Position numbers and translations under genes: made by a program. Of a stretch of 64,000 nucleotides of DNA, positions 15,699 to 25,657 are shown in pieces (the first letter of the stretch is position 1; the number at the start of each line of letters is the position of its first letter). The DNA comes from Buttiauxella sp965119215 (GTDB lineage Bacteria; Pseudomonadota; Gammaproteobacteria; Enterobacterales; Enterobacteriaceae). The stretch spans positions 58,636 through 122,635 of the forward strand of contig CBCPKK010000023.1 in the NCBI GenBank assembly GCA_965119215.1, written 5' to 3'. Below the pieces are notes generated by a model. That model was given only the letters and a program-made list of their open reading frames with translations. It did not search any database and was not told the DNA's origin.

Positions 15699-17243
15699 TT
15701 AGAGAAACGTCTCTACTGCTTCACGCATTTTTTTGACATGCAGCCCGTAGACCACCTGAACGTTACTACCTTGTTTAATCACCCCTTTTGCGCCAGTTGA
15801 TTTCAGGCGGGGTTCATCGATAACTGAAACATCGCGCACCGTGACTCGCAGGCGGGTGTAACAGTTGTCGACCACTTCAATATTGGCTCGGCCACCCAGG
15901 CCTTCGACGATAGCTTCACCGAGCCCGTCGTTGCTGCCTTTAGCCTGATACTCTTGTTTGCTATACAGTTTTGTTTCTTGCTCGTGCGTTTCGCGGCCCG
16001 GCGTTTTCATATCGAAGCGACGAATCAGGAAGCGGAAGACGACGAAGTAGATAACCGACATGATTAGCCCGACCACGATGTACATCGGCCAGTTGGATTT
16101 CTCGGTGCCCAGTGGCAGGTTATAAAGAATGAAATCGATAATGCCGTTAGCTCCGATGGCGTGAACGCCCAGCAGATAGAACAGCATCATGCCAATCCCG
16201 GTCAGTACCGCATGCACACCAAACAGCAGCGGGGCGACAAACAGGAAGGAAAACTCCAGCGGCTCCGTCACGCCAACCAGCATGGATGTCAGCGCTGCGG
16301 GAATCAGAATGGCTTTGGCAGCGGCTTTGCGCTCTGGTTTGGCTGTCATATACATGGCGAGTGCGGCAGCAGGAAGGCCGAACATTTTACTGATGCCACG
16401 CGCATCCCACACCACGGTGCTGCTGAGTTGATGAACGCTCGGGCATGCCATTTCAGCGAAGTAAATATTGCGTGCGCCCTGGTAAATATTGCCGCAAACA
16501 TCCGCAGTACCGCCCAATTCTGTATACAGGAACGGGGTATAAACCAGGTGATGCAGCCCTGTCGGCACCAGAATCCTTTCCAGGAAGCCGTAGATAGCCA
16601 CACCAAACGCTCCGGCACCTTTAATCGCTAGCGCCAATGCGCTGATACCATGCTGTGCGAACGGCCACAGTTCGCTCATTACCACGCCGAGTAACATAGA
16701 AACCGGCAGCATAATAATGGCGACAAAACAGTGGCCGGAATAAATCGCCATGGCACCAGAAAACTGTACGCTAGAATAGCGGTTGTACAGATATCCCGAA
16801 AGCGCACCCGTGAGGATGCCCGCAAATACGCCCATCTCAAGGACTTGTACACCTAACACCATGCTCTGCCCTGCGGCGCGCATTTGGTCGGCAGGAGCCA
16901 GTTCGCCTTGCAGTTGTAACGTTACGTTCATCGCATTGATGAAGACGATAAATGTGACTAGGCCAATCAGTGCGGCATAACCTTTGTCTTTTGCCGCGAG
17001 CCCGATAGGGATGCCAACGCCAAATACCAAAGCCAGATTTGCCAGCACCGAAACAGCGGATTTAGAGATCAGTACCCCGGTGTGTTGAATGGAAGGGTGA
17101 CCGAGGAAAGGTAAATATTCAGCGAGGTTGCCATTGCCCAATACATTACCGAACGCGATAAATAAACCGACGATCGGTAAAATAAGCACGGGCCCGTAGA
17201 GTGATTTTCCAAAATTTTGTAGGGCATTAACGGCACTTTTCAT
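15699..17243 (-). CDS. Alpha-glucoside-specific PTS permease, EIICB
   Basis: A 514-residue PTS transporter of the glucose superfamily that imports and phosphorylates an alpha-glucoside. An EIIC domain of about ten membrane segments fills residues 10-410 (FLERILVPTGLHHLVYTPFLY, GVTEPLEFSFLFVAP), followed by an EIIB domain with the phosphorylation-site cysteine in NCYTRLRVTVRD. No EIIA domain is fused, so it would depend on the general EIIA-Glc (Crr). Closest known types are GlvC, AglA and MalX. The next gene encodes the matching 6-phospho-alpha-glucosidase. Confidence 0.9.
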   Translation of the reverse strand: MKSAVNALQNFGKSLYGPVLILPIVGLFIAFGNVLGNGNLAEYLPFLGHPSIQHTGVLISKSAVSVLANLALVFGVGIPIGLAAKDKGYAALIGLVTFIVFINAMNVTLQLQGELAPADQMRAAGQSMVLGVQVLEMGVFAGILTGALSGYLYNRYSSVQFSGAMAIYSGHCFVAIIMLPVSMLLGVVMSELWPFAQHGISALALAIKGAGAFGVAIYGFLERILVPTGLHHLVYTPFLYTELGGTADVCGNIYQGARNIYFAEMACPSVHQLSSTVVWDARGISKMFGLPAAALAMYMTAKPERKAAAKAILIPAALTSMLVGVTEPLEFSFLFVAPLLFGVHAVLTGIGMMLFYLLGVHAIGANGIIDFILYNLPLGTEKSNWPMYIVVGLIMSVIYFVVFRFLIRRFDMKTPGRETHEQETKLYSKQEYQAKGSNDGLGEAIVEGLGGRANIEVVDNCYTRLRVTVRDVSVIDEPRLKSTGAKGVIKQGSNVQVVYGLHVKKMREAVETFL

Positions 17244-17567
17244 TTAGCAGTCTCTTATTATCACTTTGGCTAAACACCGCGTTCAGGCAGCGACTCAGCT
17301 CAAAATGTAGCAAGAATGTAGTCTGCTTATCCATCTATCTTATTGTTTTAAAAACAAATGACTCACAAGGTAACATGTAACCTTTCAGGCTGTGATCTCG
17401 CTTCCAGTTTGCGACAGAATGACAGCTGAAACCGTTGCACAATTATTCATTCCCTTTGCGAGCAAACGCGTAATGCGGAATTTTCATACTTTCGTTTTTT
17501 TAATGTACCCGCATAATACAAGTATTACTGGGTGGGTTAATTGGGCCTTATTGGCCAGGGATAAAAT
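17244..17567. promoter_or_regulatory. Divergent regulatory region between the alpha-glucoside operon and yfhM
   Basis: This 324-base gap holds no gene. It contains a perfect 15-bp palindrome TTGTTTTAAAAACAA (17343-17357) and, ten bases away, an 18-bp near-palindrome AAGGTAACATGTAACCTT (17367-17384, one mismatched pair). A CRP-like half site TGTGA lies at about 17391. These are candidate operators for the RpiR-type regulator and catabolite control of the PTS operon. The yfhM promoter is expected on the right side, around 17500-17540. Confidence 0.5.
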
Positions 17568-20500
17568 ATGAGAGTAATACGTTTGGGTGCGCTGGCGGTT
17601 ACGCTGGTGGCTGCGTTGACACTATCAGGGTGCGACAATAACGACAAACCTCAGTCGGTGGCGAAGAACGAAACCCCGACTCAGCAAAATGCTGCGCCTG
17701 CCGCGAAGCCTGACGCCTCGCAACTTGAAAAGCTGGCGAAGGATTCTGCGGGCAAACCATTGAAATTGCTTGATGCCTCGGAAGTTCAGCTTGATGGTGC
17801 AGCCACGCTGGTTCTCACATTTTCTATCCCATTAGATCCCAACCAGGATTTCTCCCGCGTGGCGCATCTGGTTGATAAAACCAGCGGCAAAGTCGATGGT
17901 GCCTGGGAACTTTCCGCCGATCTCAAAGAATTACGCCTGCGTCACCTTGAGCCTAAACGCGAACTGGTACTGACCGTAGACAGCGGGTTGCTTGCTCTTA
18001 ATAAAGCGACCTTTGACAGTAACTTTGAGAAACAAATCTCAACGCGTGATATTCAACCGAGCGTGGGTTTTGCCAGCCGTGGTTCATTGCTGCCCACCAA
18101 AGTGATTGCGGGTTTACCGGTGATGGCGCTTAACGTCGACAAAATCGACGTTAATTTTTATCGCATCAAAAATGAATCCTTAAGCTCCTTTATTAGCCAG
18201 TGGCAGTACCGAAACTCAGTGTCTAACTGGGAATCTGACAATTTGCTAAAACTTGCGGATTTAGTTTACAGCGGCAGGTTTGATCTTAACCCTGCGCGGA
18301 ATACCCGCGAGAAGCTGTTGCTGCCGTTAGGCGAAATTAAGCCGCTACAACAGCCCGGCGTCTATATCGCCATTATGAATCAGGCTGGCCATTACAGTTA
18401 CAGCAATGCCGCGACCTTGTTCACCTTGAGTGACATCGGCGTGTCAGCGCACCGCTACCATGACCGGTTAGATGTGTTCACTCAGAGCCTCGAAAATGGC
18501 GCGGCGCAATCTGGCGTGGAAATCACGCTGCTCAATGAGAAAGGGCAAACGCTGGCGCAGTCTAAGAGTGATGGTGACGGCCATGCGGTGCTTGAAAAAA
18601 TAGAAAAAGGAACGTTATTACTGGCGCGAACCCCAGAACAAACCACCATGCTGGACTTGAACCGTCCGGCGCTGGATTTGGCGGAGTTCAACATTGCCGG
18701 AGAATCCGGGTACAGCAAGCAATTCTTTATGTTTGGCCCGCGGGATCTCTATCGCCCTGGCGAAACGGTACTTCTGAACGCGTTGCTACGTGACAGCGAT
18801 GGTAAAGCATTGCCCGCGCAACCGGTGAAGCTGGAAGTGGTAAAACCAGACGGGCAGGTCGCCAGGACGCAAGTCTGGCAGCCAGAAAACAGCTTGTATC
18901 AGTTCAGTTTTCCGTTAAGCCAGGATGTGCAAACCGGCAGCTGGCAGGTGCGTGTGAACACGGGTGATAACCAGCCGCGCATCTGGTCATTTAAAGTCGA
19001 AGACTTTATGCCGGAGCGTATGGCGCTTAACATCACCAGCCAGTCACAACCTGTTAGTCCAGATGAATCAGTGAGCTTCCAGATTGCCGGGCGTTACCTG
19101 TACGGCGCACCAGCCGCTGGTAATAATATGCAAGGGCAACTGTTCCTGCGCCCACTCCGTGAGGCGGTATCTGCCTTGCCAGGGTTCCAGTTTGGTGACA
19201 TCAACGAAGAAAATCTCACTCGTAATCTGGATGAAGTCCAGCTCCAGCTTGATGAACAAGGTAAAACAACGGTAAGCACCGATAGCCAATGGTCTGATGT
19301 TCACTCTCCGTTAAAGCTGGTGCTACAAGCCAGTTTATTGGAGTCCGGTGGCCGCCCTGTAACGCGTCGCGCCGAGCAGGCTATCTGGCCTGATGAAGCG
19401 CTACCAGGCATTCGTCCACAGTTCGCCAGTAAAGAAATTTACGACTACCGCACTGACAGCACTCGTACTCAGCCGATTGTCGATGAAGACACCAGCGCGG
19501 GCTTTGACATTGTTTATGCCAATGCAAAAGGTGAAAAGCTGGCCGTTTCAGGGCTTGATGTCAGGCTGATTCGTGAGCGCCGGGATTACTTCTGGAACTG
19601 GGAAGAAGGCCAGGGTTGGCAGTCTCAGTATGACCAGAAAGATCTCGTAGAAGCGGAGCAAAAGCTGGATCTTGCCGCGGGTGAAACGGGCAAAGTTGCT
19701 TTCCCTGTGGAGTGGGGTTCTTACCGTCTTGAAGTGCGAGACACGGATACCAACATCGTCAGCAGCATTCGTTTTTGGGCCGGTTATAGCTGGCAGGACA
19801 ACAGTGACGGCGAAGGTGCTGTGCGCCCGGACCGTGTGACGCTGAAAATTGATAAGCCGAGTTATAAAGCCGGTGACACCATCAATCTGCATATTTCAGC
19901 GCCTTCTGCTGGCAAGGGTTATGCCATGGTGGAATCCAGTGATGGCCCGCTGTGGTGGAAAGAAATTGATGTGCCGGAGAAAGGCCTGGATATCGCTATT
20001 CCGGTGGATAAAAGCTGGCAACGCCACGATCTCTATCTGAGTACGTTGGTGATCCGCCCTGGCGATAAGAGCCGCGCAGCAACCCCAAAACGCGCTGTTG
20101 GTATTTTGCATCTGCCATTGGGTGATGAAAGCCGCAGACTGGCACTTGCATTAGAAACGCCTGCCAAAATGCGACCGAACCAAAACCTTACGGTGAAAGT
20201 AAAAACCAAGCCAATCAACGGTGAAATGCCGAAGCAAATTAATGTGCTGGTTTCCGCCGTAGACAGCGGTGTGTTGAATATTACTGACTACAAAACGCCA
20301 GATCCGTGGGAGGCCTTCTTTGGCCGCAAGCGTTACGGAGCCGATTTATACGACATTTACGGTCAGGTTATTGAAGGGGAAGGGCGCTTAGCCGCTTTAC
20401 GCTTTGGTGGTGATGGCGACGAAGGTGACGAACTTAGCCGCGGCGGTAAAAAACCGGTAAACCATGTCACGATCATCGCTCAGCAGGCCCAGCCAGTACA

Positions 20501-22532
20501 ACTGGACGAAAACGGCGAAGGCACCGTCACACTCCCGATTGGTGACTTTAACGGCGAATTACGCGTTATGGCGCAGGCATGGACTGATGACCGCTTTGGT
20601 AACAGCGAACAAAAAGTGGTGGTCGCAGCACCGTTAGTGACTGAACTGGCGGCTCCGCGCTTTATGGCGAGCGGTGATACCAGTCGCTTAGCCATGGATC
20701 TTACAAATCTTACTGAGCAGCCGCAGCAACTGAATATAAACCTGAAAACCAGCGGTTTTATTTCGCTGGATTCACCAGTGTCACAAACGCTGAAATTGAT
20801 GCCAGGCGCACGTAAAACGCTGTTTATTTCAGTTAATGCGCTGGAAGGATTTGGTGACGGGCAGTTAAGCGCCGAAATTAGCGGCGTGAACATACCGGGC
20901 GAAACCATCGCCGTGCTGCAAAAACAATGGAAATTAGGCGTACGTCCTCCATTCCCGGCGCAAAGCATCAACAGCGGTGCGGTGCTTGCCCCTGGTGAAA
21001 TTTGGGATGTTCCACCGCAGCATATTTCCGGTTTGGCACCTGCAACGCTTGAAGGCCAGGTCTTGCTAAGTGGACGTCCACCGTTAAACCTGGCGCGCTA
21101 TATCCGTGAACTTAAAGCGTATCCGTATGGTTGCCTTGAACAAACCACAAGCGGGCTGTTCCCTTCTCTTTATACCAATCAGGCTCAGTTAGAGGCGTTG
21201 GGCATTAAAGGAACCAGTGATGAACAGCGCCGTGCTGCTATTGACCTCGGGATGACACGTCTGCTCGATATGCAGCGTGATAACGGTAGTTTTGGGCTGT
21301 GGGACAAAGAAGGGCCAGAGGAATATTGGCTAACAGCCTACGTGACTGATTTCCTGGTTCGTGCGAGCGAGCAAGGTTACAGCGTGAATGTGGATTCGCT
21401 CAACAAAGCGAACCAGCGCCTGCTGCGCTATCTTCAGGATTCAGGGCTTATCGCACTGCGGTATAGCGATGATGCCGCAGCCAGTAAATTTGCTATTCAG
21501 GCATACGCAGGCCAGGTATTGGCTCGCCAGCAAAAAGCCCCGCTTGGAGCTTTACGTGAACTTTGGCTGCGCCATAAGAATGCTCGTGCGGGTCTGCCAC
21601 TTGTGCAGCTGGGCGTGGCGTTGAAATTGATGGGCGATGCGCCACGCGGCGAGCAAGCCATCAAACTGGGTTTGCAAACTAATCGCAGCGACGAGCGTAT
21701 CTGGATGGCTGACTACGGCAGCGAGTTACGCGATAAAGCGATGATGTTGAGCTTGCTGGAAGAGAACAAATTGCTGCCAGAGCAACAGAATCAATTGCTG
21801 ATGGAGCTTTCTAATCTCGCTTACAGCCAACGCTGGCTTTCGACCCAGGAAAGTAACGCACTCTTCCTGGCTGGCCGTAGCTGGCAAACGGCCAAAGGGG
21901 ATTGGCAATCGCAGGTGTCTTTCTCAACTGAACCATTAACGGGCGCGCAATCAATGACCCGCAATGTGACAGCCGAACAACTCGCTGGTCTACAGGTGAC
22001 GAATACCGGAACCGGTAATCTTTATCTCCGGTTAGACAGCGTTGGCTATCCGCAGCAAGCGCCTGCCCCTTATAGCAATGTGTTACACATTGAGCGTCAT
22101 TTCCTGGATGCGAAAGGCAACAGCAAGTCATTGTCAGAGCTGAAAAGCGGCGAGCTGGTTATGGTCTGGCTGGATGTATGGGCTGATAAAAACGTTCCAG
22201 ATGCGCTGGTGGTCGATTTACTGCCCGCCGGGCTTGAACTGGAAAACCAGAATCTGTCGGAAAGCAGTGCCAGCCTTAGCGAAAGCGATAATCAGGTTCA
22301 GGGGTTACTGAGCCAGATGCAGCAAGCTGATATTCAGCATCTGGAATTCCGCGACGATCGCTTTGTTGCCGCATTGCCTTTAAGCGAAGGCCAGCATGCA
22401 ACACTGGTTTACCTGGCGCGAGCGGTGACACCGGGTACTTACCATGTACCGGTTTCACAAGTTGAGTCGATGTATGTTCCGCAGTGGCGGGCAACAGGAG
22501 CCAGCACGGGCATCCTGACTGTACATCCGTAA
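17568..22532 (+). CDS. yfhM: Bacterial alpha-2-macroglobulin lipoprotein (YfhM)
   Basis: A 1654-residue inner-membrane-anchored periplasmic lipoprotein (ECAM) that traps attacking proteases. The signal peptide ends in a lipobox at ALTLSGC, giving a lipidated Cys22; the following DNN places Asp at +2, the inner-membrane retention signal. Repeated macroglobulin domains follow, a bait region lies around the middle, and the thioester motif CLEQ is at about residue 1189 (YGCLEQTTSG). Length equals E. coli YfhM (1653). It is followed after 13 bases by pbpC, the conserved partner thought to repair peptidoglycan where cells are breached. Confidence 0.96.
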   Translation: MRVIRLGALAVTLVAALTLSGCDNNDKPQSVAKNETPTQQNAAPAAKPDASQLEKLAKDSAGKPLKLLDASEVQLDGAATLVLTFSIPLDPNQDFSRVAHLVDKTSGKVDGAWELSADLKELRLRHLEPKRELVLTVDSGLLALNKATFDSNFEKQISTRDIQPSVGFASRGSLLPTKVIAGLPVMALNVDKIDVNFYRIKNESLSSFISQWQYRNSVSNWESDNLLKLADLVYSGRFDLNPARNTREKLLLPLGEIKPLQQPGVYIAIMNQAGHYSYSNAATLFTLSDIGVSAHRYHDRLDVFTQSLENGAAQSGVEITLLNEKGQTLAQSKSDGDGHAVLEKIEKGTLLLARTPEQTTMLDLNRPALDLAEFNIAGESGYSKQFFMFGPRDLYRPGETVLLNALLRDSDGKALPAQPVKLEVVKPDGQVARTQVWQPENSLYQFSFPLSQDVQTGSWQVRVNTGDNQPRIWSFKVEDFMPERMALNITSQSQPVSPDESVSFQIAGRYLYGAPAAGNNMQGQLFLRPLREAVSALPGFQFGDINEENLTRNLDEVQLQLDEQGKTTVSTDSQWSDVHSPLKLVLQASLLESGGRPVTRRAEQAIWPDEALPGIRPQFASKEIYDYRTDSTRTQPIVDEDTSAGFDIVYANAKGEKLAVSGLDVRLIRERRDYFWNWEEGQGWQSQYDQKDLVEAEQKLDLAAGETGKVAFPVEWGSYRLEVRDTDTNIVSSIRFWAGYSWQDNSDGEGAVRPDRVTLKIDKPSYKAGDTINLHISAPSAGKGYAMVESSDGPLWWKEIDVPEKGLDIAIPVDKSWQRHDLYLSTLVIRPGDKSRAATPKRAVGILHLPLGDESRRLALALETPAKMRPNQNLTVKVKTKPINGEMPKQINVLVSAVDSGVLNITDYKTPDPWEAFFGRKRYGADLYDIYGQVIEGEGRLAALRFGGDGDEGDELSRGGKKPVNHVTIIAQQAQPVQLDENGEGTVTLPIGDFNGELRVMAQAWTDDRFGNSEQKVVVAAPLVTELAAPRFMASGDTSRLAMDLTNLTEQPQQLNINLKTSGFISLDSPVSQTLKLMPGARKTLFISVNALEGFGDGQLSAEISGVNIPGETIAVLQKQWKLGVRPPFPAQSINSGAVLAPGEIWDVPPQHISGLAPATLEGQVLLSGRPPLNLARYIRELKAYPYGCLEQTTSGLFPSLYTNQAQLEALGIKGTSDEQRRAAIDLGMTRLLDMQRDNGSFGLWDKEGPEEYWLTAYVTDFLVRASEQGYSVNVDSLNKANQRLLRYLQDSGLIALRYSDDAAASKFAIQAYAGQVLARQQKAPLGALRELWLRHKNARAGLPLVQLGVALKLMGDAPRGEQAIKLGLQTNRSDERIWMADYGSELRDKAMMLSLLEENKLLPEQQNQLLMELSNLAYSQRWLSTQESNALFLAGRSWQTAKGDWQSQVSFSTEPLTGAQSMTRNVTAEQLAGLQVTNTGTGNLYLRLDSVGYPQQAPAPYSNVLHIERHFLDAKGNSKSLSELKSGELVMVWLDVWADKNVPDALVVDLLPAGLELENQNLSESSASLSESDNQVQGLLSQMQQADIQHLEFRDDRFVAALPLSEGQHATLVYLARAVTPGTYHVPVSQVESMYVPQWRATGASTGILTVHP

Positions 22533-22545
22533 CAGGCAAGGCAAC

Positions 22546-24867
22546 GTGTTAAAGCCTGTGCGCTGGCGGCATCGCTATCTTCTGGTGATGCTGCCTCTTA
22601 TTTTATGTCTGGGAGCCTGGTTGGCAGACCGGCTTTGGCCACTGCCGCTATCCCAGGCGAATCCTGCACGAGTTGTGGTTGCCGCAGACGGGGCACCGCT
22701 GTGGCGCTTTGCCGATGAGAACGGGATCTGGCGTTATCCGGTCACGCTTAACGACGTTTCGCCTCGTTATCTCGAAGCGTTGATCAACTACGAAGATCGC
22801 TGGTTTTGGGATCATCCTGGAATTAACCCGCTATCGATTCTGCGCGCGGCCTGGCAGGATCTGCTTAATGGCAAAGTGATTTCGGGTGGCAGTACATTGA
22901 CGATGCAAGTCGCCCGCTTACTCGACCCACATCCCCGCACATTCGGGGGGAAAATCCGTCAGGTATGGCGAGCATTGCAGCTTGAATGGCACCTTTCGAA
23001 AGACCAAATCCTCACGATCTACCTTAATCGGGCACCTTTTGGCGGCACGCTACAAGGTGTCGGGGCGGCCAGTTGGGTTTATCTTGGAAAATCACCTCAG
23101 CAATTAAGCTATGCGGAAGCTGCTTTGTTGGCGGTCTTACCTCAGGCGCCTAGTCGTTTGCGCCCGGATCGCTGGCCGGAACGCGCGCAAGCTGCACGTA
23201 ATAAAGTGCTGCTTCGCATGGCTGAGCAAGCAGTCTGGGAGCCGCAGCAAGTTAAAGAATCGCTTGAAGAACCGGTATGGCTGGCTCCCCGGCAGATGCC
23301 GCAGCTGGCACCTTTGCTTTCGCGCTATCTGGTGAATCGTAGCAATGCGCAAAAAATTACAACCACGCTCGATGCGCCAATGCAGCGCCAACTTGAAGAG
23401 CTGGCTCTGAACTGGAAAGCCCAGTTACCGGCACGTTCTTCACTGGCGATACTGGTGGTTGATCACACCACAATGGAAGTGCGCGGTTGGGTCGGTTCGG
23501 CCGATATCAATGATCAAAGCCGTTTTGGCCATGTTGACATGGTCACTGCTATTCGTTCGCCCGGTTCGGTGCTGAAACCCTTTGTGTATGGTCTGGCACT
23601 GGATGATGGGTTAATCCATCCCACATCATTGTTACAGGATGTGCCACGCCGTTTCGGCGATTACCGTCCGGGAAATTTTGACACGGGTTTTCATGGCCCT
23701 GTCAGCATGAGCGAAGCGCTGGTGCGGTCACTTAATCTTCCTGCAGTACAAGTGCTTGAAGCATACGGGCCAAAACGTTTTGCTGCTCAACTTCGAAATG
23801 TGGGGCTGGATTTGCGCTTCCCAGAAGGCAGTGAACCAAACCTTTCGCTAATTCTTGGCGGTGGCGGGACGCGTCTGGATCAGATTGTCGCCGCTTATAG
23901 CGCTTTTGCGCGTCATGGGCGAGCCGCACAATTACGCCTGCAACCAGGGCAACCATTAATTGAGCGCCCGTTGATGTCTGCTGGTGCAGCCTGGATTATT
24001 CGTCGGACTCTTGCGGGTGAAGCTCAACCACAATCGGATGCGACTTTGCCGCAAGTCGTACCTTTGGCCTGGAAAACTGGCACCAGCTACGGTTACCGCG
24101 ATGCGTGGGCTGTGGGGGTAAGCCCGCGATATCTGATTGGGATCTGGACCGGGCGACCAGACAGCACACCCGTTGCCGGGCAGTTTGGATTGGGTAGCGC
24201 AGTTCCTCTGTTAAATCAGGTGAACAATCTGCTGCAAGCCAGCTCCGCAGTACAGCAAGCGCGATTGCCGGTTGACCCTCGTCCTGCCTCTGTGTCCGCA
24301 GGGGAAATATGCTGGCCTGGCGGACAAAACCTGGCTGCTGGAGACAGTAATTGTCGCCGTAGATTGACGGGTTGGTTACTGGATAACAGTCAGCCGCCAA
24401 CACTCGAAGCCCCAGGACAAGAGGGCATTCAGGGGTCAAGAAAAGTTGTCTGGCTGGATGAACAAGGCAAACGCGTAGCTGCTGATTGCCTGGGTGCGAC
24501 CCAACATATAATTTCGTTGTGGCCGCTGCCGCTTGAGCCGTGGTTACCCGCAAGTGAGAGAAGGGCGGCTCGTTTACCTGAGGTATCGGCGCAATGTCCT
24601 CCGCAGCAGAAAGATGAAGTTACGCCTTTATTGTTGTTAGGGGTTCGTGAGGGCGCTATTTTGAAGCGTCTACCTGGCGAATTGCGCTTAGCGCTTCGCC
24701 TTAGTGCGCAGGGTGGGCAAGGAGAGCGCTGGTGGTTTTTAAACGGTGAGCCAGTGAGTGGGAAGGGTAACGGAATTGCGCTAAATCTGGATAAAGTAGG
24801 GACGTATCAGGTTTTAGTCCTCGATGAAGCAGGGCAAATTGCTGCGGCTCATTTTACGTTGCAGTAG
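22546..24867 (+). CDS. pbpC: Penicillin-binding protein 1C
   Basis: A 773-residue class A penicillin-binding protein with an N-terminal membrane anchor, a glycosyltransferase domain (EDRWFWDHPGIN, SGGSTLTMQVARLL) and a transpeptidase domain with the active serine in SVLK (Ser341) and KTGTSYG, then a C-terminal PBP1C-type domain. The start is GTG at 22546 with AAGG upstream; no better ATG gives the membrane anchor. It is cotranscribed with yfhM. In E. coli PBP1C mainly shows glycosyltransferase activity. Confidence 0.95.
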   Translation: MLKPVRWRHRYLLVMLPLILCLGAWLADRLWPLPLSQANPARVVVAADGAPLWRFADENGIWRYPVTLNDVSPRYLEALINYEDRWFWDHPGINPLSILRAAWQDLLNGKVISGGSTLTMQVARLLDPHPRTFGGKIRQVWRALQLEWHLSKDQILTIYLNRAPFGGTLQGVGAASWVYLGKSPQQLSYAEAALLAVLPQAPSRLRPDRWPERAQAARNKVLLRMAEQAVWEPQQVKESLEEPVWLAPRQMPQLAPLLSRYLVNRSNAQKITTTLDAPMQRQLEELALNWKAQLPARSSLAILVVDHTTMEVRGWVGSADINDQSRFGHVDMVTAIRSPGSVLKPFVYGLALDDGLIHPTSLLQDVPRRFGDYRPGNFDTGFHGPVSMSEALVRSLNLPAVQVLEAYGPKRFAAQLRNVGLDLRFPEGSEPNLSLILGGGGTRLDQIVAAYSAFARHGRAAQLRLQPGQPLIERPLMSAGAAWIIRRTLAGEAQPQSDATLPQVVPLAWKTGTSYGYRDAWAVGVSPRYLIGIWTGRPDSTPVAGQFGLGSAVPLLNQVNNLLQASSAVQQARLPVDPRPASVSAGEICWPGGQNLAAGDSNCRRRLTGWLLDNSQPPTLEAPGQEGIQGSRKVVWLDEQGKRVAADCLGATQHIISLWPLPLEPWLPASERRAARLPEVSAQCPPQQKDEVTPLLLLGVREGAILKRLPGELRLALRLSAQGGQGERWWFLNGEPVSGKGNGIALNLDKVGTYQVLVLDEAGQIAAAHFTLQ

Positions 24868-24972
24868 AACAATAGTGTGATTTTTAAGCGTTCAAGTTAA
24901 AAGTGTTGCGGACATTCATCTTATTTTAAAAAAATGTTATCTGCATCCATAGGCAACACGAGACTTGCTCAT

Positions 24973-24978
24973 TATAAT
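24973..24978 (+). promoter_or_regulatory. Likely ndk promoter -10 element
   Basis: A consensus TATAAT stands 68 bases before the ndk start, in the pbpC-ndk spacer, in the context CATTATAATCGG. The -35 is not obvious. Confidence 0.5.
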
Positions 24979-25046
24979 CGGCGCCAAATCATAACCGGCT
25001 ATCCCTAAATGGGGGCTGGGCAAACAGAACAGACACAGAGGTAATC

Positions 25047-25478
25047 ATGGCTATTGAACGTACTTTTTCCATCATCAAACCAAACGCGGTGGCAAAAAAC
25101 GTTATTGGTAACATTTATGCTCGTTTTGAATCCGCAGGGTTTAAGATTGTTGGCGCAAAAATGCTGCACCTGACTTCAGAACAGGCTCAGGGTTTCTATG
25201 CTGAGCACGAAGGCAAACCTTTCTTCGATGGTTTGGTTGCATTCATGACTTCTGGTCCAATCATGGTCAGCGTACTGGAAGGCGAAAACGCTGTTCAGCG
25301 TCACCGTGACATTCTGGGCGCAACTAATCCGGCTAACGCTTTGGCTGGTACTCTGCGTGCTGATTACGCAGACAGCTTCACCGAGAACGGCACTCACGGT
25401 TCTGATTCTTTAGAATCAGCAGCACGTGAAATTGCTTACTTCTTCGCAGAAGGCGAAGTGTGCCCACGCACTCGTTAA
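25047..25478 (+). CDS. ndk: Nucleoside diphosphate kinase
   Basis: A 143-residue kinase balancing nucleoside triphosphate pools by phosphate transfer through a phosphohistidine. The N-terminal ERTFSIIKPNAV and the active-site ENGTHGSDS with H117 are intact. Length equals E. coli Ndk. The gene stands alone between pbpC and rlmN. Confidence 0.98.
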   Translation: MAIERTFSIIKPNAVAKNVIGNIYARFESAGFKIVGAKMLHLTSEQAQGFYAEHEGKPFFDGLVAFMTSGPIMVSVLEGENAVQRHRDILGATNPANALAGTLRADYADSFTENGTHGSDSLESAAREIAYFFAEGEVCPRTR

Positions 25479-25567
25479 TAAGCAGTAACTGTTAAGCGAC
25501 GTTTACATTTTATTTATCTGACATCGCTTTCAGTCATGGCATCTGTGCCATAGAATTTGTACAATGC

Positions 25568-25610
25568 TGCGCCCCGGACGAGCCTGCTCTCCGGGGCGCA
25601 TCTTATTTTA
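25568..25610 (+). terminator. Strong G/C hairpin after ndk
   Basis: TGCGCCCCGGA and TCCGGGGCGCA form a perfect 11-bp stem around an 11-base loop, followed by TCTTATTTTA. It is the probable ndk terminator; the T-tract is broken, so termination may be partial. Confidence 0.6.
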
Positions 25611-25657
25611 TAACCCTCCTGGGGCCGTAACGTGTAACAACGAGGCCGGAAGAAATT

